Counted from the stretch's first letter, positions 45,364-56,200 are shown. The stretch is 64,000 bases of DNA from Hygrocybe punicea (GCA_963556145.1 OY744462.1:3286001-3350000); one strand, 5' to 3'. Notes: generated from the letters alone by a model not told the origin. Translations and numbers: made by a program.

Positions 45364-46439
45364 ATGGTTCTCAAAAAGGACAAGGGAAAAGAGAAGGAGC
45401 CCACCAAACGAGCAGTGTGGAATGATGAAGAAACCCTTTGTCTTATCGAGTATCCTATTGCACACCGAAGTCAGGCTGGAGATGGAAACAATTTCAAGGA
45501 TGCTACTTTCAATTGAGCAGCTGAATCTCTCGTGCCACACACAAAAACTGGGCTTGCAAAAACAGGTGAGAAGTGCAAGACCAAATGGGCCGGGGTGAGT
45601 GTTTTCTATTACCTAAATGGCAATGTTCTCAACCAATTCAGTTGAAAGTGATGTACAATGCCATTCAATATTATAAATCTCTATCTGGGTTCTCCTGGGA
45701 TGATAATAAGGGTGTGAATATCAGTACATCTGCTGAGGAGAATGCATGGGATGCCTTCATTGCAGTAAAGGTAAATCTGACCGTAATTCTCATTTAATCA
45801 CTGTTTGAAACAATTTTACAGACCACTAACCATACACTTATGAAGCCATTCAAGATGTCGGGCTGGACATGGCTCAACAAAGTTGAGACTCTCATGCCTT
45901 CAGCAGCGAGGGGTAGTTTTGCCGCAGATGGTCTTGGGGATGATGAGGATGAGGGGCTTGATGGTGGTGAACCCAAAGTTGTTGTTACAACCCCCGATGA
46001 TGATACAGCCACTCCGCCCCTTCCTACACCCACACCCTTGACATCTAGCACTAGCAAGCGAAACTTTTCAGCCGTCCGGGATGCTGCATCTTCATCATCT
46101 GATAGGAAATCCATCCAATCTCTTAGCTCCCTCTCCACCCGCTCAAAGGTCTCAACCTCTGCCATCATCAGCGATGCAATCGACAACCTCACAGATTCCT
46201 TCAAACAAAGCTTCCAACCACAAGAAGTTCTTGTCACCGACACACTAACAAAGTGGAGCACAGATGCTGTTTCTGCATTGACAAAGAGCAACATTGATCT
46301 AAATGATCAACTCGAGCTTATCAACATTTTTGCCGAAAAGCCCAATCTTGCAAATCTTTACCTTGCAATCGAGAATGAGGAAACTTGCCTACACTGGGTG
46401 AAGGGCATACTAAGTGGGGGAAGCTCTCATGGAGGTTAG
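45364..46439 (+). pseudogene. Harbinger-associated Myb/SANT-like protein, one stop
   Basis: Exons 45364-45594, 45642-45770 and 45822-46439 with GT/AG introns of 47 and 51 bases. The N-terminus MVLKKDKGKEKEPTKRAVWN leads into a trihelix/SANT-like DNA-binding domain (WNDEETLCLIEYPIAHRSQA ... KCKTKWAG, YNAIQYYKSLSGFSWDD ... WDAFIAVK). Next comes FKMSGWTWLNKVETLMP, then a Ser/Thr-rich linker and a helical C-terminus (NDQLELINIFAEKPNLANLY). Such proteins partner the PIF/Harbinger transposase and bind the TIRs. The only break is TGA at 45514-45516 (KDATFN/AAESLV), readable as an old CGA codon. The neighbouring opposite-strand transposase confirms the pairing. Confidence 0.8.
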
Positions 46440-46506
46440 GCAAGGTCTGTGTATTGTTCTTTGTTGTCGGCTTTGTATTTCCCTGCCATGTATTTCATAT
46501 TGTGTC

Positions 46507-46805
46507 TAGTGAATGGCATGGGTAACCCGTGGGTATTGGTGTTGTACCCGTACCCACCATCATTTTGAGCCCCGGATCGTCTAAAATGGTCAAGTATTGA
46601 GTGAGTTATGATCAAAACAATGAAGAATGATTGTTTTGATCATAACTCACCCAACACTTGACCGTTTTGGACGATCCAGGGCTTAAAATAAAGCTCACTG
46701 GTAGGAGAATCGTACCCGTACCCGTACCCGTGGCTACCCGTACCCGTACCCGTGGCTACCCGTACCCGTGACCCGTACGGGTCGCCATACCCGTGCCATT
46801 CACTA
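46507..46805. mobile_element. 299-base hAT MITE with 8-base TSD
   Basis: Ends are TAGTGAATGGCATGGGTA and the inverse of TAGTGAATGGCACGGGTA (one mismatch in 18). Flanks ATTGTGTC (46499-46506) and ATTGCGTC (46806-46813) match at 7 of 8 positions. Inside lie ACCCGTACCCGT tandem motifs and an almost perfect palindrome, GTTATGATCAAAACAAT and its inverse, around 46640. It is inserted just after the Myb/SANT gene within the Harbinger element. The ends resemble, but are not identical to, those of the hAT at 27502. Confidence 0.8.
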
Positions 46806-47059
46806 ATTGCGTCTGTAATTTCTTTCTTTTAATGGAATCTTCGTGTCCCCTGCCCTCTACAACTGCCAATGCCATTGAACGGCATGTCAATTCAACATAA
46901 TGAGAGGGCCTGATACAAGAAACAAAAAAAAACTACGCCGTGACCGAAATAACAACTTTACGAGCCGTCCTCATCCTCTGCATCTGCTCCCGCTCCCTGC
47001 GACTCTTCACCATCTATATCATCATCATCTGAATCATTCAACCCTTGCTCCTGCCTGTA

Positions 47060-48361
47060 TCATAGGTAATCCATCCACATTTCATCCACAATTTCATCCC
47101 GCCAAGCTTGTGCACTGTCATCGTCTTCAGTATGCTGTTCAGCCAGCAAGACTCCAGCAGATGGCCCCAAGCTATCATCTTCATCATCCCCATCACCGGC
47201 ATTCTTGTCATCATCCAAACAAATGAAGTTATGAAGTGCTGCAAGTGCCCGCGGTATGCGAACCTGCATTTTCATGTTATATTCGGGTGCTGATTGCAAA
47301 ATCTTCCAGCGGCATTTGAGAACACCGAATATTCATTCAATGACATTGCGGAGACTTGCATGTTGAAGATTGAAGAGTTCTTCTTTTGTTTGTGGCCTGT
47401 ATTTTTTTTGGTTAGCTATATGTAAGAAAAAGCATAAAAAATGTACCGTCGATTGCCCTGACCCCATTCTCGAAGGTGATAGCAAATGCCCCTATAGGGT
47501 GTCAATAATTCATGGTGCAGAAGTGGGTACCCAGCATCGGCAAGTAAGTATTTCCCCTCAGGAATCCGAAGACGCTTGCTTCGTGTACCCTAGCATCACT
47601 GGCACTCCCTTCCCAGCCTGTGAGTACATAGTTGAATCGCATATCAATGATGATGTGAAGAGGGCATTCTGGGACACAAATCCCTTTCGATTATGAAACC
47701 GACCACGAATGTTGGCAGGTGGCGAGACGGGGATATGGCTCCCATCAATAGCACCAATCGCATCCTTGAAAAAGGGAAAATATTTGCCACTTGATTGGAT
47801 CTTCATTGGGCAAGGGTCGTCTGCTGTGGGCTGGCATACATAGGTAGTGTAGAAAGGAAACTGTGAAAAGCACATGACAAAACCTTGAAATAGCTGACAA
47901 TACAGTCACGGTTAGATTGGACAACAAATTTGTGTCAGACCTGCATGTACTTACACTGAAATGGTTTTGTTTGACCATTGGAAATGCTCGGCCAGATGAC
48001 TGATCGTCAAACCAGTCACACAGCAGTGTAGAAAGATTGCCAGCTGTTCTTCTAATGTGATATGCCTTGAATCTGACAGCCCCATCTGCCATACAGTGTG
48101 TACCAGGTTGCGAAAGACCTCCTTACTGACACTTAGAGAGATGCGTATATGGCCTGGATGACCATTGAGCAGTTCATGAACCCAAGCATGTCCGGTAAGC
48201 GCAGATGTGTGGAATGGCTGACGGTTGTGGAAAGAATTAAGGTGACGGGATAGTGCTTCAAGAAGAACGACGACTACAACAATGATGCGGTGATGCATTT
48301 GAGCTTTTTGTTGGCGAGTTTGCCCCAAGATTTGCTGTAGAGCAATCCTGTGGTGATCCAT
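47060..48361 (-). pseudogene. PIF/Harbinger DDE transposase, multiply broken
   Basis: The start MDHHRIALQQILGQTRQQKA at 48361 leads to PFHTSALTGHAWVHELLNGH, VSKEVFRNLVHTVWQMG and HITLEEQLAIFLHCCVTGL, the conserved N-terminal region of fungal Harbinger transposases. After an intron with GTAAGT donor (near 47950) the DDE fold follows: FPFFKDAIGAIDGSHIPVSP (first Asp), then in shifted frames DMRFNYVLTGWEGSASDAR and ADAGYPLLHHELLTPYRG (second Asp), and RNVIE/IFGVLKCRWKIL (Glu region). APEYNMKMQVRIPRALAALH and FICLDDD close the domain. There are at least two frameshifts (about 47620 and 47540) and a TGA at 47333-47335 where relatives have Arg in ERIFG. An acidic tail runs to 47060. Not functional as it stands. 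Confidence 0.8.
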
Positions 48362-48787
48362 ATCGATCACTTTCCTAATCCAGACAACCTGACTGTAACT
48401 GTTGTATTATGTTTGTACATTTGTTTGGGTGCAATGACCAACCATTGCGTCCAAACAATGTACAAATATACTTGTTTGGTCGCCCACTGATATATTGAAA
48501 CTCAGAATCGGTTAGACCCGAGCTGTACAGCTCAGATTAGCGTTACGGTTGAATGTTACGGGCTACCGAACAGGCTCTACTTCATTGCAAACTACGTAGA
48601 TACTCAGCTTGTCGGCTGAGCCCTAGCCTTCATACTTAATGACACCCATGCAGCTTCATAAAAAACCTCTCAGAGTCTGACAGTCCTATTTCTCGGAGCA
48701 AAGCTTGGTATCAAAAATGACCATTTGCAAGTCAGGTACGTAGGGGCCAGGTGCAGAAGAAATGAGTGCTCACATGTTGGACAGCGC

Positions 48788-49060
48788 TCAAATATGAATT
48801 AATGGGATATTATCTATCTCTTGGACATATGAATGGCACTGCTGTGGCCGACGTGAGGAATTCGAAAGAATGATCAATCTGTCAATAATGTCCGAGTCAA
48901 TGGTTCTTGTAGGTAAAATGTTAGAGCCTTGTAGTGCAAGCGGTTTGACCTTTGCATTCACAGTGGCAAAAGTGAAGTGATTGGTGGGCATCCTGATGGC
49001 CTGCAAATGCAGCGCCATGATGTCCTTCGATGGGTTGGCTGACACCCCACCTCTCTTCAT
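48788..49060 (-). pseudogene. Unrecognised host-type gene, 3' part
   Basis: Open frame reading GGVSANPSKDIMALHLQAIR, then FTFATVNAKVKPLALQGSN and IDRLIILSNSSRRPQQCHSY, ending at TGA 48788-48790. It runs directly into the element at 49061, and the related upstream portion lies beyond it at 50909-51114, so the frame was split by that insertion. The TGA may be a mutated CGA followed by ALSNM and a GTGAGC donor. Composition and codon choice look protein-coding. I do not recognise the family. The flank 48581-48787 shows nothing certain. Confidence 0.4.
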
Positions 49061-50908
49061 GGGTTTACTTAATCTGACTTAATCTGACTTAATCTGACTT
49101 ATTTTATAAATTAAGGCCTTTTAAGTAGTTAAGTGATTAAGTGGAATTAAGAAGGTCCATCTACTTAATTTCACTTATTCCGTTATTTTTATGAATAAAA
49201 TTTTAGTTTTAATGAATGATTACTAGGCTACTACAACTAAGCATTACTAGTGCTAGTGCCAGTCCTGCACTGGTCCTGGCACTGTCGCTGGTCCTGGTCC
49301 TGGTCCTGATGCCTGTCCTGATCATTTTTGACTTTGCCAGAGGCGAGAAGGGTCGGGGCAGTGGGGTAGGTGTTTGCATATTGGAATGAGACATGGATGT
49401 CGACATCTTGAAGGGCAGCAGCAGAGAGGTGAAGCAGTACATTACGAGAGCCCATGCCCACTAGCATCACTTTGCCCCCCGTAATAGCAGCCTGAAACAA
49501 AAATGATCAGTTGATGATTGCACGGAGAGCGGGTCAATAAAAGGGCTTACAAGAATAGACATTTGCTCTGCGCTGGTGCATTCGAAGACCTCGTTTCCAT
49601 TGTCCTCATCCTCATGATCACCACTGGCACTGGCACTGTTGCCATGCTGGTACTGGCATGGGTGCTGGTGCTAGTGCCAGCTGGCGCCATTGTTGTTCCA
49701 TGCTGGTACCGTCGGTGTGCTGTGCTGGTGCCATCAGTGTGCCATGCCAGAACTGGCACATGCGAGGGCAGTGGAGTAGGTGCATGTTAGAATGAGCTGT
49801 GGATGTCAACTTCTCAAAGGGCAGCAGCAGAGAGGGTAAGCAGTACGTTACGAGAGCCCACCAGCATCACTTTGCCCCCCATAATAGCAGCGCTGCTGCA
49901 GAAACACATGCCATGGCACTGATGCAGCGCTGGCACTGCCAGTGGTGATGCTGTTGCTGGTGCTAATGCTGGTGCCGGTGGACTAGTGGATTGTGGCCCA
50001 CTAGTCCAGTGATCACGTGATGTTCCCACAGTTGATAGAGACTTCGTAGGATTAGACTTGTAGTAGACAGTTCGTGACTATGAGACCACCTTGACCCATC
50101 CACGGAGTAGGACTTCCACCTACTCCACTGGTGCTAGAACTGACACTGACATGGGTACCCATGTGAGTACCCATCGCTAGTGGCAAGAGAAGAAAGCGGC
50201 TTGGCTTACTTGAAACATTCCACCTCGCCACGTCCTCACTATCATGCTGGCTGGTCCCAGCACTGCTCCTCCTGGCCTGCGCTGGCACTGCTTGCTGATA
50301 CTGCCATGGTGTGTGTGCTGGTGGGGTGTTAGTGCTCACTGTCCTAGTCGCCATCCTGCTTGTGCCGTCCTGCTTGTCCTATTGTTGTGGTCACAACCAC
50401 CGCCATCCTTGTCGCCATGCTGGCCGTCCTGGACATTGGCCTTGCCATCCTTGCCTCCACCATCCTTGTCCTCTGCCTCATTGTCATCGCTCTCATTATT
50501 GTCCTCACCGTCCTAAAAGCACGTCAATGAGGAAGAAATTTCGGGTGGAGTTTTTTACCTATAAGATGCCCTCCGCTATGCCATGCTGATACTGGCGTAG
50601 GCACTGGTTCTGGCGCAGGTGCAGGTGTTGGTATTGGTGCATGTGAAGACAAAAGTGAACATGGACCAAACAAAGGTAAAGTATGGACTTTGTTTTTTTT
50701 TCCGACTTCTCAGCATGACAGTAGGGACACAGACCAGCATGGCACCAGTGCCAGCACTAGAACCAGCACAAGTACTAACTGCAACTACTAGTCGCATTAT
50801 ACTAGTATAAAAGTTGAACTTTTATTCTTGGTTAAAATTAAGTTATGGTTAAGTGTGTTTAAGTGTGTTTAAGTCCACTAAGTCGATTAAGTCAGATTAA
50901 GTAAACCC
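49061..50908. mobile_element. TAAGTC-armed element with CTGGCACTGGTGC-type cargo
   Basis: Inverted ends GGGTTTACTTAATCTGACTT and the exact inverse at 50888-50908. The arms contain repeated TTAATCTGACTTAATCTGAC. Between them lies GC-rich sequence made of GCACTGGTCCTGG, CCAGCACC and GCTGGTGCC phrases, plus a duplicated pair around GGGCAGCAGCAGAGAGG (about 49420 and 49815). Exact outer boundaries and target duplication are uncertain. The arm motif and the type of cargo match the element at 43456-45160. No protein-coding gene is credible inside. Confidence 0.6.
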
Positions 50909-51114
50909 GTGTTTTCCTGATGTTTGCTGTAGAGTTGCATCATGCCCTAGACCTTGAAAGCTGAAGGATTCATAGAATTTCCCAAAATACCAGTGAGGAT
51001 GAGCTATTTGTTGTCTGTAGTGTGGTAGTTGATAATCTGCCCAAAAATGTCAGTCGGATATCTTTTGGGGGGTGAGCTCAAATCTTCAATAGCAGAATGT
51101 GATGTGGCTCGCAT
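50909..51114 (-). pseudogene. Unrecognised host-type gene, 5' part
   Basis: Frame starting MRATSHSAIEDLSSPPKRYP at 51114, continuing TDIFGQIINYHTTDNK, LILTGILGNSMNPSAFKV and GMMQLYSKHQENT. It is broken by TAG at 51004-51006 and 50947-50949; both can be read as former CAG (Gln) codons. It leads into the element at 50908 and probably continued at 49060. The upstream side abuts a foldback repeat, so the true start may be missing. Confidence 0.4.
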
Positions 51115-51115
51115 C

Positions 51116-51456
51116 ACAGACTTGAGATAATTCAGGCACAAGCCAGGTCCCGATTATCTGGAGACCAAATACTCTAAAATTCTGCCCTCACAATAAATTC
51201 CACAGATATTGATTCAGAAATCCTAAAAATTTGTGTCATTTTCTCTTTTCTGAATACATGTACACAATAATGAAAATAATAATAGCCTGAATAATTTTGT
51301 TTTCTGTATGCACTATTTTCTGTACAAATACTGCTCTTAGATAACATCAATTTTTGGAATATTTTCACAGGTAAGATAATAACACAAATAGTTTCAAAAT
51401 TTGACTGGATATCTTCATAATATTTGCTCACAAAAAATTCTCATCCATCTCCTGTG
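51116..51456. mobile_element. Family D foldback fragment
   Basis: Matches the right arm of the 26500-27083 element, from AATTCAGGCACAAGCCAGGT through TGAATACATGTACACAATA to a complete outer end CATCCATCTCCTGTG. Only one arm is present. It supplies the outer-end sequence missing from the first copy. Bases 51457-51677 hold no recognisable feature. Confidence 0.55.
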
Positions 51457-51677
51457 ATTGGGATATAGAATACTAGATAATCCAGCCGCTAATGATTATA
51501 ATGTTCAATGATTCAAGAGATTTAAATGAGAGAAGTTGATCAGAAAGAAAAATGAAATAAAGGGATAGGTAAACAAGTGACTTTAGTTAGTGGTATCCTT
51601 CTCAATAATATTTCCAAGTTGTTTCAGATGTCAAAAGAGCAAGGCTTGTAAGACGGGGCCCAGATGTTGCTGTAGTA

Positions 51678-52800
51678 TCATTGTCTGTCTTTAATGAGTG
51701 TGCGGGTGTATGAGAGAGTGAAATTGGTGTCGGCCAGCACCTGTTGTTCAACACTGGTGGCAGCCACAACTATATCCATTGTGATGGGCTCAGTAGTCAG
51801 GAGAATGGCAATGGTGGTATTGCTGGTAGATGGCTCAGGCTGAGTATGCTCATTATTGGCATGCAGGTTTGCCTCAGGTTGAGTATCATCGTCAGGTAAG
51901 AACACTACATGTTTCCATGAGCTGGTATGCAGAAATTAAGCATATGGTGACTTACAAGGCTCAGACTGGGCTGGGCTGGCATGACAAGATTCTATAATAT
52001 CATGGGCACATTTTCGTGATGGCTTGCCACTACTCTGAGACTTCACTACTCTGGGTCATTCAATGCCAAACTCAGAGTGATAAAATAGACATGAACAAAC
52101 CAGGAATCAATCCATCACTGTCAATGCTTGACCCAGAATCAGACAAGGAGCGCTTCCTCTTGCCTGCTGTTTAAACAAAGCAAAGAAATCAAAAACTCAA
52201 GTCAAATGTGATTTAAATTATATCACTAACCAACATTAGAGGGCTTTTCTGTTGGCTTCAAGTTCTGGGGCCGCCATTCTTGTTTTCTCCTTATGCTTCA
52301 CACATGCTGACTTGGACTTGATGACTAGAGCTATGTCAGAGTCAGTATCGCCACCTATGCTGGACTAATTTGATTCGTTGTCATCTTCAGATAAGCCATC
52401 ACTATCAGATTTGCTGTTGTCCAAGTCAGATTCAGCTTAACTCTCATACACCTGAGGTCTGATGCATTTCGAGAATGCTGAAAAAGAATAAGTCATTTCT
52501 TTGTTTCAATAATTCAAAACATACTGAAGAAATCTTGGAATCGTCAACATGTGCTTTGGGTCTTTCCTTGAAGTCAAAGAAATCTTCACCAGTTGGCACA
52601 TGGCAAAGAGAAACTGAATGAAGCTTCCACCCTTCCTCGCTCAGGAGAGTAAACATTAATTTGAAACCAGGAGAGTGTTTGTCATTGAACTGGAATGGAA
52701 CTGGTAGGAGTTTTCAGAGCCAATCCTTGCATTCGTCAGCAGTCCAGTTTCATCCAAACTTTATTGCCACTTTCAGAAAGGCTGGCGTCACATGCACATT
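51678..52800 (-). pseudogene. Decayed host-type gene with several stops
   Basis: On the minus strand: VTPAFLKVAIKFG, stop, NWTADECKDWL, stop, KLLPVPFQFNDKHSPGFKLM, then TLLSEEGWKLHSVSLCHVPT and FFDFKERPKAHVDDSK. An intron with a GTATGT donor follows near 52520, then an acidic Ser/Asp-rich exon (ESDLDNSKSDSDGLSEDDNE) with further stops, a Lys-rich exon, an intron ending near 52160, and a final exon at 51905-51678 ending TRTLIKDRQ. The stops are two TGA where Trp is expected, then TAA, TAG and others. It has the look of a mushroom-specific family with a basic/acidic C-terminal half. I cannot name it. Confidence 0.45.
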
Positions 52801-53136
52801 TTTACTTTTTTTGGAAAACCCCCCAATTCTCGTGTGAGCTATAGCTCACTCCATCCTTGCCTGATTGACACACTTAGTAGGGCAAATACACAGTACTCTG
52901 CTGGGGCTAGGCAGCCCTCCTTTACATTTTGGTTTTCATCATTTTTTACTCTGCTGCTCTTGACACCTCTCAAAACTGTATGCTGTGAATTATAACTGAA
53001 ATATCGGTCAAAATAAAAGGTTCTATTACTATAAACTGTCTATCTAGACCTTCCAGAGGCAGCCCTCAAAACATATTTGTGGAAATCATACTCACTCGGA
53101 GTTCACTGTCATCAATCGTGTACATGGCAATGTATA
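52801..53136. other. Intergenic stretch, nothing recognised
   Basis: T-rich with a few hydrophobic short frames (for example TFWFSSFFTLLLLTPL) but no exon pattern. It may include the original 5' end of the decayed gene to the left. Confidence 0.3.
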
Positions 53137-53280
53137 CTTGTTTAGTGGGCCAGTGCTGCGCATGGCATGAACGAGTTCTTTTTTCCCCTTAGCTGAATTA
53201 AGATAATTGCATAAAGCATGTCACATATGGCACTAGTGGGGTGTGGGCCATTGCTTTGCATGGCAGGTTACTCGTCCCTT
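53137..53280 (-). mobile_element. Two tandem family A-type 3' ends
   Basis: ACTTGTTTAGTGGGCCAGTG with GCATGGCATGAACGAGTTCT (53138-53190) is the exact terminal segment of family A in inverse orientation, but without the body. About 60 bases further on a diverged second version follows (GTGTGGGCCATTGCTTTGCA, then GGTTACTCGTCCCTTT). Isolated ends like this can result from truncated rolling-circle insertions. Confidence 0.55.
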
Positions 53281-54213
53281 TTTAGTAATGAGAGAATAAG
53301 TGGATACAAATCATACAGTATTATGATGCTGCTATGATAATCAATATTTGCAAAGTTATTAATATTTCCTTTATTATTACATACTGATGCCATTCAGATA
53401 CCATTTAGATACCATACTACAATGATATAGCTTTCATAATTGATTATACCCTGTTCCTTCCAATTTGTCATAATGCAATATCAGATCCCAAATTGGCATC
53501 TTTCATATCAAGTTTGCAGTGTTCATGCTGGCATATATACAACTAATTTACTACTCTATCAGTAGTCATAGTTACTCTGTGAAAGTTTTACAGAATACAT
53601 AGTAAGTATATCCAGAAACTCTAAGTATCTGAATTATTTGTCGGGTCAAGAATGACCTCCTGTGAGTATGGTAGAAATAAATACATGTACAATGACACCA
53701 ACTGCACTTGTATTGGAACCACTTTGATAAGATCACTGGGTTTGATGATACCAGAATCAACAAGATGACTGGTTCAGCTTGTGCACTAGCAATGCTTCCG
53801 ATTCATGAAGGTGTGAAGTTGGTGACATAGTGTTCTTGTGTAACAGTTTGATCAGTGTTGAACACCTGAACCAATTCCAGCACACATGATGAAGATAGGT
53901 GTGACATGCACGAATGGAATTTATGGAACAGACAGTGTCTGTTGCACTGCAATGCTGCATACTGTGTCTGGGACACTGGCCCAATGATTTACTGAAATCC
54001 ATTCAGCCTGTTTTACCAGTATTGATAATGTATTAAGTATGAGGTGCATTGCAAGGATATGTAGCACTTGTACAGACCCATCCAATATACAGGTCATACT
54101 ATTATGTCTACAATGGGATTGCCGAGGGTTGAAGGTGGAACATTGTATTATACCTCTTTGACAAGAAATCACTGCTTGCATTGGGAACGATTTCAATGTG
54201 CATATTATATATG
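53281..54213. other. AT-rich stretch without a supported gene
   Basis: Short frames occur on the minus strand around 53757-54196 (for example CRHSMQHCSATDTVCSINSI) but they overlap each other in different phases and show no splice pattern. No repeat with the rest of the window was noticed. Confidence 0.35.
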
Positions 54214-54216
54214 ACT

Positions 54217-54589
54217 CACTGGATGCAAGCCATAGTATTTCAACTCAAAATATCTTGAAGTTATCTGGAAATTAATCCATGTTACTTTAATACAACATTG
54301 TGAGAAAAAATTTAAAAACCTTCTAAATAATGTCAGTTCGTTTTAAAGGAAGTTATCATAAAAGTATCTTGAGTGCTATCTTAAAAGAAATACAATTTCA
54401 TAGTCTTGAAACATCTTGGTTTTCTTATAATGTTTATCATATCTTTATGATACCTGTCTCAGAAATGTACGAAAAATATGCACTAAATATGTAAATGTTC
54501 TCTGCAAATGACATGTTAAAATAATATGGATTAATTTCCAGGCAATTTCAAGATATTTTTATTAGAAATATTATGGCTTGCATCCAGTG
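54217..54589. mobile_element. CACTA-type foldback MITE, TSD ACT
   Basis: Ends CACTGGATGCAAGCCATA and the inverse TATGGCTTGCATCCAGTG. ACT is duplicated at 54214-54216 and 54590-54592. The inverted match extends about 70 bases inwards (ATGGATTAATTTCC and its inverse). At 373 bases with CACTG ends and a 3-base duplication it fits a CACTA-derived MITE well. Confidence 0.75.
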
Positions 54590-54599
54590 ACTGCAACAC

Positions 54600-56200
54600 A
54601 GACACATCTGATATAATGTGAGTACAATTGTGGGTGGAAGGGGAATGCATCGGAAAAAGGCTGGGATATCTACTGAACACTGACTGAACACTTTCGACCT
54701 GTACGACGAGTAGTCAATGTGTGCATTAATGATAATTCTAATACACATTGTACATGTAGCTACACAACAGATACATCGAATGCGTTGTTCGTACAACGAT
54801 TTGTGCAAGGGAAATGCCACAGATGAAGGCTGGGACATCAACCGAACACCCTACCGAACATACCGAACACTTTGGACCTGTTCGACAAGTAGTCAATGTT
54901 TGCATTAATATTAATTCTAATACACATTGTACTGGTAGCTACACTACAGATACACCGAATACGTTGTTCGTACAACTATTTGTGCAAGGGAAATGCCACA
55001 GATGAAGGCTGGGACGTCAACCGAACACCTTACCGAACATACCGAACACTTTGCAAGTAGTCAATGCTTGCATTAATATTAATTCTAATACACATTGTAC
55101 TGGTAGCTACACTACAGATACACCGAATACGTTGTTCGTACAACTATTTGTGCAAGGGAAATGCCACAGATGAAGGCTGGGACATCAACCGAACACCTTA
55201 CCGAACATACCGAACACTTTGCAAGTAGTCAATGCTTGCATTAATATTAATTCTAATACACATTGTACTGGTAGCTACACTACAGATACACCGAATACGT
55301 TGTTCGTACAACTATTTGTGCAAGGGAAATGCCACAGATGAAGGCTGGGACATCAACCGAACACCCTACCGAACATACCGAACACTTTGGACCTGTTCGA
55401 CAAGTAGTCAATGTTTGCATTAATATTAATTCTAATACACATTGTACTGGTAGCTACACTACAGATACATCGAATACGTTGTTCGTACAACTATTTGTGC
55501 AAGGGAAATGCCACAGATGAAGGCTGGGACATGAACCGAACACGTTACCGAACATACCGAACACTTTGCAAGTAGTCAATGATTGCATTAATATTAATTC
55601 TAGTACACATTGTACTGGTAGCTACACTACAGATACACTGAATACGTTGTTCGCACAACAATTTGTGCAAGGGAAATGCCACAGATGAAGGCTGGGACAT
55701 GAACCGAACACGTTACCGAACATACCGAACACTTTGCAAGTAGTCAATGCTTGCATTAATATTAATTCTAATACACATTGTACATGTAGCTACACAACAG
55801 ATACATCGAATACGTTGTTCGTACAACAATTTGTGCAAGGGAAATGCCACAGATGAAGGCTTGGACATCAACCGAACACCTTACCGAACATACTGAACAC
55901 TTTGCAAGTAGTCAATGATTGCATTAATATTAATTCTAATACACATTGTACTGGTAGCTACACTACAGATACACTGAATACGTTGTTCGCACAACAATTT
56001 GTGCAAGGGAAATGCCACAGATGAAGGCTGGGACATCAACCGAACACCTTACCGAACATACCGAACACTTTGCAAGTAGTCAATGCTTGCATTAATATTA
56101 ATTCTCGTACACATTGTACATGTAGCTACACTACAGACACATCGAATACATTGTTCATATGACTATTTGTGCAAGGGGAATGCCCCACATGCAGGCTGCG
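54600..56200 (+). repeat. Satellite array, ~168-base unit, about nine copies
   Basis: Units each contain AAGTAGTCAATG, GCATTAATATTAATTCTAAT, ACACATTGTA, GTAGCTACACTACAGATAC, GTTGTTCGTACAACTATTTG, GGGAAATGCCACAGATGAAG and runs of CCGAACA. The TAGTCAATG landmark occurs near 54709, 54887, 55054, 55222, 55404, 55570, 55738, 55906 and 56074, so spacing is mostly 165-168 bases with two longer steps of about 180. The first unit is most diverged. Frames of 63 codons repeat with the unit but have no start or splice logic. Confidence 0.85.

Larger units (their letters stand above)
43438..48577. mobile_element. PIF/Harbinger transposon, TSD TAC, with two nested insertions
   Basis: Ends are GAGCCTGTTCGGTAGCC and its inverse, with TAC at 43435-43437 and 48578-48580; a 3-base duplication is the Harbinger hallmark. 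The inverted repeat continues inside, at 45163-45222 on the left (after the nested element) and 48513-48560 on the right, including AATCTGAGCTGTACAGCTC. It carries the usual pair of genes, a Myb/SANT-like protein on the plus strand and the DDE transposase on the minus strand, facing each other. Removing 43456-45160 and 46507-46805 leaves an element of about 3.1 kb, a normal size. Both genes are broken. Confidence 0.85.

Noticed and set aside
46683..46790. Telomere-like ACCCGT tandem repeats
   Set aside because: They lie inside an hAT MITE and match the subterminal repeats of the hAT at 27502, so they are transposase-binding-type repeats.
50244..50589. Leu/Pro/Cys-rich frames
   Set aside because: They arise from GCACTGGTGC and CCTTGTCC-type cargo repeats in the 49061-50908 element, with no supporting start or splice pattern.
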